DNA from: Streptomyces sp. LUP47B
GTDB taxonomy: Bacteria; Actinomycetota; Actinomycetes; Streptomycetales; Streptomycetaceae
Assembly: GCF_001746295.1 (NCBI RefSeq)
Contig: NZ_MJAH01000003.1
Coordinates: 17,922-81,921, forward strand
Reading direction: 5' to 3'
DNA length: 64,000 nucleotides
Shown here in pieces: positions 32,654 to 42,179 of the stretch (position 1 is the stretch's first letter; every line of letters begins with the position of its first letter). The notes beneath the pieces were generated by a model. The model saw nothing but the letters and a program-made list of their open reading frames with translations, ran no database searches and was not told where the DNA came from. The position numbers and the translations under genes are program-made.

Positions 32654-33493
32654 TCACGATCCGCTCTCCCGCGGCGGAGCCGTCGGATCGGCCCCCGCGA
32701 GGAAGCCGGCCGCCTGGGCGTGGACCGGGTCGGCGCCGATCGCCCCGGCCCAGCGGGCGATCTCCCCTGCCAGCGCGGTCGCCCCGGCCTCGTCACCCGT
32801 GTCCCGGGCCAGGACCGCGAGGAGCAGCTGCTGGCTGAGCACACCGGGGACCATCCCGGCCCGAGCACCCAGGGCGGCGGCCCGCCGCCAGCGATCCAGG
32901 GCGCCCTCGTGATCGCCGGCGTCGTGGTCGTGATCGCCGAGGTGCCGCAGCGCCTCCCGGACCAGCAGATCGTCACCGCCCGACTCACCGGCGCCCAGCG
33001 CTGCCTCGTAGTGGGCGGGGGCGGCCGTACGCTCCGCGAAGAGATTGTCGGCGATCAGCCCCAGGTACATCGAGGCCCAGCCGCGCCGCACCTCGTCCGG
33101 GGCCTTCTCGCGCAGGTCGTGCGCGTCGCGCCGGAGGCCGGCGAGTGCCTCGGGATCCTTGCCCTCGGGGCCGGGCCGGAAGGTGCCCTCGCTGCGCAGC
33201 AGCCGGAAGTAGGTGTGCCGCAGCCGGACGAAGGCCAGCTCCCAGTCGGCGCCCGACGACTCCTTCTCCGCCTGCTCGACACGGCCGGCCGTGAGGTCCG
33301 TACCGCCGAACCAGTCGCTCTGCTGGGCGACCTCGGCCGCCGCGAGAGCGAGCCGGGCACGGTCCCCGGCGGTGTCGCAGGTCGTCGCGTCCAGCAGGCG
33401 CAGTGCCCGCTCCCACCGTCCCGCCAGTGACAACTCACGTGCGGACGCGAGGAGTTCGTCGAGTTCTACGGTTGTGTTCGTGGTGTTCGTCAT
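32654..33493 (-). CDS. TPR-like helical repeat protein of unknown function
   Basis: A 279-residue, all-helical, acidic protein with degenerate tetratricopeptide-like repeats, such as AHYEAALGAGESG, EALRHLGDHDHDAGDHEGAL and LLLAVLARDTGDEAG. It has no signal peptide or membrane segment. Such proteins serve as protein-interaction scaffolds; the partner is unknown. It diverges from a MarR regulator with only 61 bp between start codons, so both promoters overlap and MarR may regulate it. No Shine-Dalgarno sequence is evident before ATG 33493, suggesting a short or leaderless transcript. Confidence 0.75.
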   Translation of the reverse strand: MTNTTNTTVELDELLASARELSLAGRWERALRLLDATTCDTAGDRARLALAAAEVAQQSDWFGGTDLTAGRVEQAEKESSGADWELAFVRLRHTYFRLLRSEGTFRPGPEGKDPEALAGLRRDAHDLREKAPDEVRRGWASMYLGLIADNLFAERTAAPAHYEAALGAGESGGDDLLVREALRHLGDHDHDAGDHEGALDRWRRAAALGARAGMVPGVLSQQLLLAVLARDTGDEAGATALAGEIARWAGAIGADPVHAQAAGFLAGADPTAPPRESGS

Positions 33494-33554
33494 GGCAGGG
33501 GAAGGTAGTCAGACGAAAAACCATCCACAAGAAAACCATTGCAGGGGGCGGGTA
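33494..33554. promoter_or_regulatory. Compact divergent promoter region, TPR gene / marR
   Basis: A 61-bp A-rich spacer containing a direct repeat, GAAAAACCAT and GAAAACCAT, 16 bp apart. It must contain both promoters and probably the MarR operator. Confidence 0.4.
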
Positions 33555-34082
33555 ATGCGGGACTCGGTCGACCGGCACGTCGAGGTGTGGGCGAAGGAAC
33601 TCGACTGGATGGACCCCGTCAAGGAGGCGATCTTCGCGCGGCTTGCCATCCTGGCCCGGTACGCGTACCGGGTCCGCCGTGACACCCTCGACTCCGACGG
33701 ACTGCGGAACTGGCAGTACAAGGTGCTGCTGACCCTGCGCCGGCTCGGCCCGCCGTACACCGGGAGCCCCTCGCTCCTCGCCGATCACCTCGGACTGACC
33801 CGTGGGGCCCTGTCGGCCCGGCTGGCGCCGCTGGAGGACGCCGGGCTGATCGTCCGGACGCATGAGGACGACGACCGGAGACGGGTGCGGGTCCGGCTCA
33901 CCGAGGCCGGCCACGCCGCGTTCGAACAGCAGGTCGCCTCGGAGGAGGCGGGTGAACTCGAGCTGCTCTCGGTGCTCACCCCGGCGGAGCGGGGAACCCT
34001 CGCCGACCTGCTGCGGAAACTGGTCGTGGCCGCCGAGTCCGCCCCGGACGAGCCGGGAAGGCCCAGGTCAGCAGTGATGTGA
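33555..34082 (+). CDS. MarR family transcriptional regulator
   Basis: A 175-residue winged-helix protein. Helices 1-2 (about 1-45) are followed by the DNA-binding core (about 60-125): SPSLLADHLGLTRGALSARL as recognition helix-turn-helix, and the wing THEDDDRRRVRVRLTEAG. C-terminal helices form the dimer interface. The start ATG 33555 has AGGGGG upstream; longer frames upstream run through the neighbouring gene. Likely autoregulated, and possibly controls the divergent TPR-protein gene. Confidence 0.88.
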   Translation: MRDSVDRHVEVWAKELDWMDPVKEAIFARLAILARYAYRVRRDTLDSDGLRNWQYKVLLTLRRLGPPYTGSPSLLADHLGLTRGALSARLAPLEDAGLIVRTHEDDDRRRVRVRLTEAGHAAFEQQVASEEAGELELLSVLTPAERGTLADLLRKLVVAAESAPDEPGRPRSAVM

Positions 34083-34105
34083 CGGGGCCCTCCCGGCTCC
34101 GGTTG

Positions 34106-34471
34106 CTACTCGTCCCATGCCTCGACGATGATCTGCTCGGAGATCTTGCCGTCGCGCAGGGTGACCATCGACTCCGACAGGACGCGCATGCCGTCCGCGT
34201 ACTGGCAGGACTCGCTGTAGGCCGCGCGATCGCCCTGGACCACGCACCCTTCCAGTTTGTGGGTCATGTCGCGGCTGTAGACGTCGGTCAGCATCTGGCC
34301 GATCTCGTCACGGCCGTGCAGGACCTTGGGGTTGCTGGGTGTGGCGTTCCGGTTGACGAGGCGTATCTCCGCGTCGTCCGCGTACAGAGACAGAAGTGTC
34401 TCCGGGGTGTGTCCTTCGATGCCCTGGCGCAGGATGTCGGTGTCGAAGCCGGGTCGTGCCGCGGTGCCCAT
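34106..34471 (-). CDS. SnoaL/NTF2-like small protein
   Basis: A 121-residue cone-fold protein: helical start GFDTDILRQGIEGHTPETLL, LYADDAEIRLVNR, RDEIGQMLTDVYSRDMTH, then beta strands to the end. This matches the nuclear-transport-factor-2/SnoaL family, which includes small ketosteroid-isomerase-like enzymes and ligand-binding proteins; the reaction cannot be deduced. ATG 34471 is preceded by a textbook AAGGAGG at 6 nt. Confidence 0.82.
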   Translation of the reverse strand: MGTAARPGFDTDILRQGIEGHTPETLLSLYADDAEIRLVNRNATPSNPKVLHGRDEIGQMLTDVYSRDMTHKLEGCVVQGDRAAYSESCQYADGMRVLSESMVTLRDGKISEQIIVEAWDE

Positions 34472-34639
34472 GATGACCTCCTTCGAAGGCCCCGGCCGAC
34501 AAGGAGCGGGCCGCAGGCCTCTTTCTTCGAGACTCCTCCGCCCCGGCGGTCACGGCAAGCGCAGCCGGGCGCTCCGCCTGACGGGTGAGCGGCGCCGGGC
34601 GGCCGTGTCGGCGGGGACCCGGCCCGCGTTGCTGCAGAC

Positions 34640-34936
34640 ATGATCTCAACTCGACGTATCGTCGCCGCCGTCGGTCTCGCCGTCGGCGTCACCGGCCTCA
34701 CCGCCCCCCTCGCGAACGCGGCCGACGCGGGCGGCCCGGACGCCGGGCAGCTCAGCCCGATCGCCGTGCTCGACTCGCTCGCGGTGAGCGACATCCCCGC
34801 GGAGCACCAGGACGAGATCCCGCGCGCCTCCGAGCAACTGGCGGCGCTCAACCAGTTCAAGAAGCTGAACGAACTGCGCCAACTCACCGGCCTCGCCGCC
34901 CCCGTCACCGGGCTGCTGCCGGGTATCAGGGGCTGA
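34640..34936 (+). CDS. Small secreted protein, unknown function
   Basis: A 98-residue protein with a clear signal peptide (RRIVAAVGLAVGVTGLTAPL, cleavage after ANA). The short mature part of about 70 residues contains SPIAVLDSLAVSDIP and FKKLNELRQLTGLAAP. It has no cysteines, unlike chaplins, and no known domain. A strong terminator follows 18 nt after the stop. Codon usage is normal. It looks like one of the small exported helical proteins common in Streptomyces. Confidence 0.8.
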   Translation: MISTRRIVAAVGLAVGVTGLTAPLANAADAGGPDAGQLSPIAVLDSLAVSDIPAEHQDEIPRASEQLAALNQFKKLNELRQLTGLAAPVTGLLPGIRG

Positions 34937-34953
34937 GTCCCTCGCACGGACAC

Positions 34954-34985
34954 CGAGGGCCGCCCGGTAGTCCGGGCGGCCCTCG
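34954..34985. terminator. Bidirectional hairpin terminator
   Basis: A perfect 14-bp inverted repeat (34954-34967 and 34972-34985, loop TAGT) between the small secreted protein gene and the convergent ABC transporter gene. Confidence 0.88.
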
Positions 34986-35007
34986 AAGTCTGTGCGGGAG
35001 ACTCGTC

Positions 35008-36762
35008 TCAACCGGCGGTGGCCAGGAACTGGGTAGCGGCCAGCTCCGCGTACAACGGATCTCCGGCGACCAGTTCCCGGTGCGTCCCCACCGCGCGGAC
35101 GCGTCCCGCGTCCATGACCACGATCCGGTCCGCCATCGTCACCGTGGACAGCCGATGCGCGACCACCAGCACCGTCGTCGTACGCGCCACATCCGCCACG
35201 GTGTCCCGCAACGCCGCCTCGTTCACCGCGTCCAACTGGGACGTGGCCTCGTCGAGCAGCAACAGCCGGGGCCGCCGCAACAACGCCCGGGCGATCGCCA
35301 CCCGCTGCCGCTCCCCGCCCGACAACTTGGTCCCCCGATGCCCGACCAGCGTCTCCGACCCCCTGGGCAGCCTGGCCACCAGACCGTCGAGCCGGGTCGT
35401 CTTCAGCACGCGCGAGACCGCGTCCTCGTCCGCGTCCGGATTCCCGAGCAGCAGATTCTCCCGCAGCGACCCCGACAGCACGGGCGCGTCCTGCTCCACG
35501 TAGCCGATCGCGGACCGCAGTTGCGGAAGATCCCACTCCGAGAGGTCCCGTCCGTCCAGCGTGACGACCCCGGCCTCGGGATCGTAGAACCGCTCGATCA
35601 ATGAGAACACCGTCGTCTTCCCCGCCCCCGACGGCCCGACGAACGCCGTCATCCCTCGCGCGGGCACCTCGAAGGTCACCCCGTGGTGGACGTACGGCAG
35701 ATCGTCGGCATACCGGAACCGGACGTCCGAGAAGGCCACGGAAGCCGGCTCCGCCCCGTCGGTGGGCAACGGCGCGGGCTGAGCGGCCGGTTCGGCGGGC
35801 AGCCGTAGCGCCTCCTGGATACGGGCGAGAGCCGCGGCCCCCGTCTGGTACTGCGTGATCGCCCCGACGACCTGCTGGATCGGCGACATCAGATAGAAGA
35901 CGTACAGCAGGAACGCGACCAGCGTACCGACGTCGATCGCCCCGGTCGCGACCCGCGCCCCTCCCACCGCGAGCACCGTGATGAACGCGATCTGCATCGC
36001 GAGCCCGGCCGTATTTCCCGCTGCCGCCGACCACTTGGCGGCCCGCACGCTCTGCCGCCACGACTCTTCCGCAGCCGCGTGCAGCGTCCGTTCCTCGCGG
36101 TGCTCGGCGCCGGACGCCTTGACCGTGCGCAGCGCGCCGAGGATGCGTTCCAGCGAGGCGCCCATCACACCGACCGCGTCCTGCGCCTGCCGGCTCGCCC
36201 GGTTGATGCGGGGCACGATCACCCCGAGGACCGTGCCCGCGGTCAGGATCACCGCCAGCGTGACGCCCAGCAGCACCGGATCGACGAAGCCCATCATCAC
36301 GACGGTCGCGACCAGCGTGAGCCCGCCGGTGCCCAGGCCCACGAGCGAGTCGGTGGTGACCTCGCGCAGCAGGGTGGTGTCCGAGGTGATCCGGGCCATC
36401 AGGTCGCCTGGTTCGGTGCGGTCCACGGCGGCGATGCGCAGTCGCAGCAGATACGACGACAGCGCGCGCCGTGCGCCGAGCACCACGGACTCCGCGGTCC
36501 GCCGCAGCACGTACGAACCCAGCCCGCCCATCGCCGCGTTGGCGATCACCAGCCCCGACATGACGAACAACGCGCCGGTGATCGTGCGGTCGTGGGACAG
36601 GTCGTCGATCAACTCCCGCGCCACCAGCGGCAGCAGCAGACCGGTGGCCCCCGTCAGCAGCGAGAGCACGGCACCCGCCAACAGGGTCCACCGGTGCGGT
36701 CGTACGTATCCGAGGAGCAGCCGCCAGGTCGGCGGGCCGGTCTCCGTCTCGGTGATGCTCAC
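35008..36762 (-). CDS. ABC exporter half-transporter (permease-ATPase)
   Basis: A 584-residue fusion: six transmembrane segments in about 20-305 (first hydrophobic run [20 protein letters not shown]) and an ATPase in about 335-575. Walker A is [10 protein letters not shown], the Q-loop YVEQDAP, the signature [16 protein letters not shown] and Walker [10 protein letters not shown]. It resembles MsbA/LmrA-type multidrug or lipid exporters that work as homodimers. No partner gene or regulator is adjacent, so the substrate is unknown. The start is GTG 36762, with GAGGAG 4-5 nt upstream. Confidence 0.9.
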   Translation of the reverse strand: MSITETETGPPTWRLLLGYVRPHRWTLLAGAVLSLLTGATGLLLPLVARELIDDLSHDRTITGALFVMSGLVIANAAMGGLGSYVLRRTAESVVLGARRALSSYLLRLRIAAVDRTEPGDLMARITSDTTLLREVTTDSLVGLGTGGLTLVATVVMMGFVDPVLLGVTLAVILTAGTVLGVIVPRINRASRQAQDAVGVMGASLERILGALRTVKASGAEHREERTLHAAAEESWRQSVRAAKWSAAAGNTAGLAMQIAFITVLAVGGARVATGAIDVGTLVAFLLYVFYLMSPIQQVVGAITQYQTGAAALARIQEALRLPAEPAAQPAPLPTDGAEPASVAFSDVRFRYADDLPYVHHGVTFEVPARGMTAFVGPSGAGKTTVFSLIERFYDPEAGVVTLDGRDLSEWDLPQLRSAIGYVEQDAPVLSGSLRENLLLGNPDADEDAVSRVLKTTRLDGLVARLPRGSETLVGHRGTKLSGGERQRVAIARALLRRPRLLLLDEATSQLDAVNEAALRDTVADVARTTTVLVVAHRLSTVTMADRIVVMDAGRVRAVGTHRELVAGDPLYAELAATQFLATAG

Positions 36763-36796
36763 GGTGCTCCTCGGGGCCCGACGGCGTGCGGAGACT

Positions 36797-37294
36797 TCAG
36801 GCTACGTCGGCGCTCTCCGGAACCTCCTGCGCCGGGGGCCAGCGGTGTGTGAGCGCGGCCAGGGTCGTGTCGAGATCGGTGTCCCGTGTCCTGTTGTGCG
36901 GCAGTTTCGCCAACAGGGCGCCGTGCCGCAGGTGTTGGTGAGTGCCGAGAAGACCAGGCCGCCCGCGATTCCCGCGCAGAGCAACTGCCAGGCCGGGTGC
37001 AGGAGTCCGAGCCCCAGCCCGGCCAGGACGACGGCGCCCGCAGTGAAGCGGACCTGGCGTTCCATGGCCCGGACGGCACGGGCGCCCGCGACCGGCCGGT
37101 CGAGCCGCTGTCCGGTCGCGCCCCAGCCCTGTGCGCCGCCGGTCAGGGTGACGGCCCGTATACCGTGCTCGGAGCGGATCTCGCGCGCCGGGCAGATGTC
37201 CGGAGACGTACTCGCCCGGGGTGCGGACGTCGAGGACGGTCAGTTCGTCCAATCGGGCGCCCGCCTGAGAGGCGTCAAGAGCGGTGGGGGTCAT
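36797..37294 (-). pseudogene. Broken rhodanese-DUF2892 (YgaP-like) sulfurtransferase gene
   Basis: Intact relatives carry an N-terminal rhodanese domain and two C-terminal membrane helices. Here ATG 37294 begins a normal rhodanese (LDELTVLDVRTPGEYVSGHLPGA). Then a deletion removes the centre of the domain, including the active-site Cys loop, and shifts frame. The end of the domain (GIRAVTLTGGAQGWGA) and the membrane part (RQVRFTAGAVVLAGLGLG, AGIAGGLVFSALTNTCG) lie in a second frame. A single-base loss near 36915 shifts back to the first frame (ALLAKLPHNR) up to the stop at 36797. It lies beside the CstR-type operator that probably once controlled it. Confidence 0.85.
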
Positions 37295-37326
37295 GTCGCG
37301 CGTGGTCCTTCCTGAGAGGCTGGTGA

Positions 37327-37671
<345 letters not shown>

Positions 37672-37674
37672 CGT

Positions 37675-38424
37675 TCACCGGACGGCGTCCGCCAGCATGA
37701 ACGCGGCCACGGCCAGCAGTGCCACGGCGAACGTCCGCTGCAGTGCGCCTGCCGACACCTTGGCGGCCAGGCGCCTGCCGTCCCAGGCGCCGAGCACCGC
37801 GGTCGCCGCGAACGGGGCGACCGCACCCCAGTCGACGTCCACGCTCGTGCCCGCGCGGGCCGTCAGCGCGGCCAGGGAGTTGACGGTGATGACCAGGAGG
37901 CTGGTCCCGACGGCGGCCCGCATGCGCAGTCCGACGACATTCACCAGCGCCGGTACGGCGAGAAACCCGCCGCCCACGCCCAGGACACCGGTCACCGCGC
38001 CGAGCCCCGCCCCGGCCCGGGCGACGCGACTCGTGCGCACCGGCACACCGTCCGGCCGTACGGAGGCCGACGGCCGGAGCATACGGACGGCGGCGAGGGC
38101 GGCGACCACGGCGAACGCGCTCGTGAGCACGCCTGCCGGCAGCCGCCCGGACACCGCCCCGCCGATCGCCGCGGGCACGAGTCCCGCCGTAGCGAACAGG
38201 GCGCCCGCACGCCAGCGCACCTCGCCTCCGCGGGCGTGGGTGACCAGCGCGGTCACGGAGGTGAGGGTGACGACGACGAGCCCGGCGGTGGTGGCCGCGG
38301 CCGGACTGAAGCCCAGCAGATAGATCAGCGCGGGCACGGCGAGCATGCTGCCACCACCGCCGAGCGCGCCGAGCGCCAGACCGGTGAGGCCACCGGCGAG
38401 CAGGGCGAGGACGAGCGCGCTCAC
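37675..38424 (-). CDS. TauE/SafE family sulfite/sulfonate-type permease
   Basis: A 249-residue membrane protein with about eight transmembrane segments and the duplicated glycine-rich motif of the family: LGALGGGGSMLAVPAL near the N-terminus and GVLGVGGGFLAVPALV in the second half. In sulfur-oxidation islands these proteins are thought to export sulfite or thiosulfate or import sulfur anions. The GTG at 38422-38424 overlaps the stop of the upstream MBL-rhodanese gene (GTGA), indicating translational coupling and one operon under the CstR-type operators at 40235-40284. Confidence 0.88.
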   Translation of the reverse strand: MSALVLALLAGGLTGLALGALGGGGSMLAVPALIYLLGFSPAAATTAGLVVVTLTSVTALVTHARGGEVRWRAGALFATAGLVPAAIGGAVSGRLPAGVLTSAFAVVAALAAVRMLRPSASVRPDGVPVRTSRVARAGAGLGAVTGVLGVGGGFLAVPALVNVVGLRMRAAVGTSLLVITVNSLAALTARAGTSVDVDWGAVAPFAATAVLGAWDGRRLAAKVSAGALQRTFAVALLAVAAFMLADAVR

Positions 38425-40196
38425 GCGAGGCGGGCGGCGGCGTCGGAAGAGTCTCCGGGAGCAGAAGAGCGTGCCTGGGACGTGCCCGGCGAACCGGCCG
38501 CCACCATCAGCGCGTCCGAGCCGCCGTCGGCGCCGGGCGAACCCTCCATCACCGCAAGCCCCGCCTCCACCCACGCCCGCATCCCGCCCAGGACGTCCAC
38601 CGCGTCCACTCCCCGCGCCGCCAGCAGCCCGGCCGCCTCCCGGGACCGCTTGCCCGAGCGGCAGATCGTGACCACCGGTCGGTCCTCCGCGGCCCTGGGC
38701 AGTCGGCCACCGCAGACCAGCTCGGACAGCGGGGCGTGGACGGCCCCGGGCGCGTGCCCCGCCGCCCACTCCGCGTGCTCGCGCACGTCGAGGAGTACGG
38801 CCTCCGCCTCCGTCCGCTCATGAGCCTCCTCGGCGGTGATCCTCGCCATCGGCAGCCCGGCCGCGGCCGCGGAGGCGAACCCGTCGTCGACGGCGACCAC
38901 GTCACGTCCCGCCGCGTCGAGGATCGAGGCCCCTGTCGCCGCCCGCATCCCGCCCGCGCAGTGCACCCACACCGTGCCGTCCGGTATCTCCGACAGCCGG
39001 TCCCGCAGCCGGTGCAACGGAATGTGCAGCGAGCCCCGGATGTGACCGCCCGACCGCTCCGAGTCTCGCCGCACGTCCAGCACCACGACTGCGTCGGAAC
39101 CCTGGGCGGCCAGCTCGGCGAACGTGCCACGCGGGAACGAGCGCGGCGACTCCCCGTCCCGTATCCACTCGGACGGTGAACCGGTCGCCGCGGCGGCGGG
39201 CCGGTCGATGCCGACGCGGACCAGTTCCCGCTGGGCGTGGGCGAGCTGAGCGGGCGAGGCGGCCAGGAGTGTCACGGGCCTGCCCGACGGGAGAAGCCAG
39301 GCCAGATATGTGGCGAGCTGCCCCTCCGCCTCGAAGTTGAACGCCCCCGCGACATGCCCCTCGGCGAACGCGCGCCGGTCCCGCAGATCCACCACCCACT
39401 CACCGGCCGCCAGCCGCGCCGCGATCTCCTCGGCGTCCGCCGGGCGGGCCGGGGTCAGATCCACGGCGGCGGGCCCCCGCGCGTTGAGCGGCCCCATGTG
39501 CGCGTAGTACGCGGGCACGTCGTCCAGCCCCGCGAGCAGCTCGGCGACGAACGTGTCGACGTCCTTGACCAGAGCCTCGTTGGAGCCGCGCTCCCGCCCG
39601 ATGGTCGTCGACGCCCCGCCGGCCGCCTGCGTGGCCGCGCAGAAGCTGCCGAACCCGTGCGTGGGCAGCACCGCCGTCTCGTCCGGCAGCTCCGCCGCCA
39701 GCCGATGGGCCGAGTCGTACTGTGCCCGGGCCAGCCGCCCGGTCAGTGCCGGCTCCACGAGGTCGGGCCGCCCCACCGTGCCGATCAGCAGCGAGCCGCC
39801 GGTGAAGACGGCCACCGCGCGCCCGGCCGCTTCCAGGACGTACGCCATGTGGTGCGGGGTGTGCCCGGGCGTGGCCAGCGCCCGCAGCGCCAGCCCGTCC
39901 TCGATCTCCGCCACGTCCCCGTCGGCGACCGGCGTCCGCTCGAACGCGACCCGCGCGCCGGCCGGCACCAGATAGGCGGCCCCCGTGATCCGGGCCAGCT
40001 CCAGGCCGCCGCTCACGTAGTCGTTGTGGATGTGTGTCTCGACGACGTGGGTGATCCGGACCCCGCGCCCGGCGGCTGCCCCGATCACCCGGTCCACGTC
40101 CCGCGGCGGATCCACCACCACGGCACTGCCGGCGCCGCCCGCAAGGTAGCCGCGGTTGCCCGGACCGGCCACCTCGATGGTGTCGACGAAGTACAC
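38421..40196 (-). CDS. Metallo-beta-lactamase-fold persulfide dioxygenase-like protein fused to three rhodanese domains
   Basis: A 591-residue cytoplasmic protein. The MBL domain (about 1-240) has THIHNDYVSGG, TPGHTPHH and THGFGSFC, typical of ETHE1-like persulfide dioxygenases. Rhodanese 1 (about 265-345) has no active-site Cys (LLAASP at that position). Rhodanese 2 (about 365-455) has HCAGGMR and rhodanese 3 (about 465-545) has CRSGKRS, both with the active Cys. It should oxidise and transfer persulfide sulfur. A disordered tail follows. The gene is translationally coupled to the TauE-type permease and preceded by two CstR-type palindromes. Confidence 0.9.
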   Translation of the reverse strand: MYFVDTIEVAGPGNRGYLAGGAGSAVVVDPPRDVDRVIGAAAGRGVRITHVVETHIHNDYVSGGLELARITGAAYLVPAGARVAFERTPVADGDVAEIEDGLALRALATPGHTPHHMAYVLEAAGRAVAVFTGGSLLIGTVGRPDLVEPALTGRLARAQYDSAHRLAAELPDETAVLPTHGFGSFCAATQAAGGASTTIGRERGSNEALVKDVDTFVAELLAGLDDVPAYYAHMGPLNARGPAAVDLTPARPADAEEIAARLAAGEWVVDLRDRRAFAEGHVAGAFNFEAEGQLATYLAWLLPSGRPVTLLAASPAQLAHAQRELVRVGIDRPAAAATGSPSEWIRDGESPRSFPRGTFAELAAQGSDAVVVLDVRRDSERSGGHIRGSLHIPLHRLRDRLSEIPDGTVWVHCAGGMRAATGASILDAAGRDVVAVDDGFASAAAAGLPMARITAEEAHERTEAEAVLLDVREHAEWAAGHAPGAVHAPLSELVCGGRLPRAAEDRPVVTICRSGKRSREAAGLLAARGVDAVDVLGGMRAWVEAGLAVMEGSPGADGGSDALMVAAGSPGTSQARSSAPGDSSDAAARLA

Positions 40197-40234
40197 GACA
40201 GCGCTCCTCTCCTCGCGACAACCCCGGACTCAAT

Positions 40235-40284
40235 TACCCCCGGGGGTATGTTGTCCACCGTAGCAGAGGTACCCCAGGGGGTAT
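40235..40284. promoter_or_regulatory. Two CstR-type operators upstream of the MBL-rhodanese operon
   Basis: TACCCCCGGGGGTA at 40235-40248 is a perfect 14-bp palindrome. A second site, GGTACCCCAGGGGGTATT at 40269-40284 or so, matches the site beside the regulator gene. Their spacing of about 35 bp and position 40-90 bp upstream of the MBL start fit a repressor-controlled promoter. Confidence 0.78.
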
Positions 40285-40370
40285 TTTCACCTCCGGGATC
40301 GGTGCCGTTACTGATCAGTCACGCGTAGGGTCGGAGGGACGTACACCGGGCGACAGAAGGGGTCAGGGCC

Positions 40371-41456
40371 ATGGCGCAGGAGGTACGAGGAGTGATCGCA
40401 CCCGGCAAGGACGAGCCGGTGCGGGTGGAGACGATCGTGGTGCCAGACCCGGGACCGGGCGAGGCCGTCGTCCAGGTGCAGGCCTGCGGGGTCTGTCACA
40501 CCGACCTGCACTACAAGCAGGGCGGGATCAACGACGACTTCCCCTTCCTGCTGGGCCACGAGGCCGCCGGCGTGGTGGAGTCGGTCGGCGAGGGGGTGAC
40601 CGATGTCGCGCCCGGCGACTTCGTGATCCTCAACTGGCGTGCCGTGTGCGGCAACTGCCGCGCCTGCCGGCGCGGGCGGCCCTGGTACTGCTTCAACACC
40701 CACAACGCGCAGCAGAAGATGACCCTCACCGACGGCACCGAGCTCTCGCCCGCCCTCGGCATCGGCGCCTTCGCCGAGAAGACGCTGGTCGCCGCGGGAC
40801 AGTGCACCAAGGTCGACCCCTCCGTCTCGGCGGCGGTCGCGGGGCTGCTGGGCTGCGGAGTGATGGCCGGCATCGGTGCCGCGATCAACACCGGGCAGGT
40901 CGGCCGGGGCGACACCGTCGCCGTCATCGGCTGCGGCGGCGTCGGTGACGCGGCGATCGCCGGATCGAACCTCGCGGGCGCGGCGAAGATCATCGCCGTC
41001 GACATCGACGACCGCAAGCTGGAGAAGGCCCGCACGATGGGCGCCACCCACACCGTCAACTCCAAGGACACGGACCCGGTCGAGGCGATCCGCGAACTGA
41101 CCGGCGGCTTCGGCGCCGACGTCGTCATCGAGGCGGTCGGCCGCCCCGAGACGTACAAACAGGCCTTCTACGCCCGCGACCTCGCCGGCACCGTCGTGCT
41201 CGTCGGCGTGCCCACCCCCGAGATGAAGCTGGAGCTGCCGCTCCTCGACGTCTTCGGCCGCGGCGGCTCGCTCAAGTCGTCCTGGTACGGCGACTGCCTG
41301 CCCTCCCGGGACTTCCCCATGCTGATCGACCTGCATCTGCAGGGTCGCCTGGACCTGGAGGCGTTCGTGACCGAGTCCATCCAACTCGACGAGGTGGAGA
41401 AGGCGTTCGAGCGCATGCACCACGGCGACGTCCTGCGCTCGGTGGTGGTGTTCTGA
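40371..41456 (+). CDS. mscR: S-(hydroxymethyl)mycothiol dehydrogenase (mycothiol-dependent formaldehyde dehydrogenase)
   Basis: A 361-residue zinc-dependent class III-type alcohol dehydrogenase. Catalytic zinc ligands sit in CGVCHTD and GHEAAG; the structural zinc loop is [15 protein letters not shown]; the NAD-binding motif is [12 protein letters not shown]. It oxidises the adduct of formaldehyde with mycothiol, the actinobacterial thiol, and also has S-nitrosomycothiol reductase activity in the family. It overlaps the next gene, an MBL hydrolase, by TGATG, the conserved actinobacterial pair for formaldehyde detoxification. Confidence 0.93.
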   Translation: MAQEVRGVIAPGKDEPVRVETIVVPDPGPGEAVVQVQACGVCHTDLHYKQGGINDDFPFLLGHEAAGVVESVGEGVTDVAPGDFVILNWRAVCGNCRACRRGRPWYCFNTHNAQQKMTLTDGTELSPALGIGAFAEKTLVAAGQCTKVDPSVSAAVAGLLGCGVMAGIGAAINTGQVGRGDTVAVIGCGGVGDAAIAGSNLAGAAKIIAVDIDDRKLEKARTMGATHTVNSKDTDPVEAIRELTGGFGADVVIEAVGRPETYKQAFYARDLAGTVVLVGVPTPEMKLELPLLDVFGRGGSLKSSWYGDCLPSRDFPMLIDLHLQGRLDLEAFVTESIQLDEVEKAFERMHHGDVLRSVVVF

Positions 41457-42085
41457 TGGCCGTCCGCATCGAACGCCTCGTCACCTCCGGGCAGTTCAGC
41501 CTCGACGGCGGCACCTGGGACGTCGACAACAACGTCTGGATCGTCGGCGACGACCACGAGGCGATCGTCATCGACGCCGCCCACGACGCCGACGCCATCG
41601 CCGAAGCCGTGGGCGACCGCAGGCTGACGGCGATCGTCTGCACCCACGCCCACAACGACCACATCGACGCCGCGCCGGCCCTCGCCGACCGCACCGGCGC
41701 CACGATCTGGCTCCACCCCGACGACCTGCCGCTGTGGAAGCAGACCCACCCCGACCGCGACCCCGACGCCCACCTGCGCGACGGCCAGGTCATCGAGGCC
41801 GCGGGCGCCGACCTCCGGGTGCTGCACACCCCGGGGCACGCACCGGGCGCGGTCTGCCTCTACGACCCGGGTCTCGCCACCGTCTTCACCGGCGACACCC
41901 TCTTCCAGGGCGGCCCCGGCGCCACCGGCCGCTCCTATTCCCACTTCCCGACGATCATCGACTCGATCCGCGACCGCCTGCTGGCCCTGCCACCCGAGAC
42001 GAAGGTCCTCACCGGCCACGGAGACCCGACGACGATCGGCGCCGAGGCCCCGCACCTCCAGGAGTGGATCGACCGCGGCCACTGA
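41456..42085 (+). CDS. MBL-fold hydrolase partner of the mycothiol formaldehyde dehydrogenase
   Basis: A 209-residue glyoxalase-II-like hydrolase with the zinc-binding set THAHNDHIDAAP, TPGHAPGAV, FTGDTLFQGGPG and TGHGDPTTIG. By its position, translationally coupled to mscR (TGATG overlap), it probably hydrolyses the S-formylmycothiol product or a related thioester, completing conversion of formaldehyde to formate. This role is inferred from conserved gene order rather than from specific residues. Confidence 0.9.
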   Translation: MAVRIERLVTSGQFSLDGGTWDVDNNVWIVGDDHEAIVIDAAHDADAIAEAVGDRRLTAIVCTHAHNDHIDAAPALADRTGATIWLHPDDLPLWKQTHPDRDPDAHLRDGQVIEAAGADLRVLHTPGHAPGAVCLYDPGLATVFTGDTLFQGGPGATGRSYSHFPTIIDSIRDRLLALPPETKVLTGHGDPTTIGAEAPHLQEWIDRGH

Positions 42086-42179
42086 CGCCGACCGGGTGAC
42101 CCGCCCGTAAATCACGACAGGGGTTGTCCGGCTTCCCGGTCATGCTCGAAGAGACATCGGGCACAACGAGAGGTCGGAC

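Noticed and set aside
32591..33430. A 279-codon plus-strand open frame opposite the TPR gene
   Set aside because: Shadow frame of Gly/Arg/Val-rich composition; it would also run antisense through the ZTP riboswitch.
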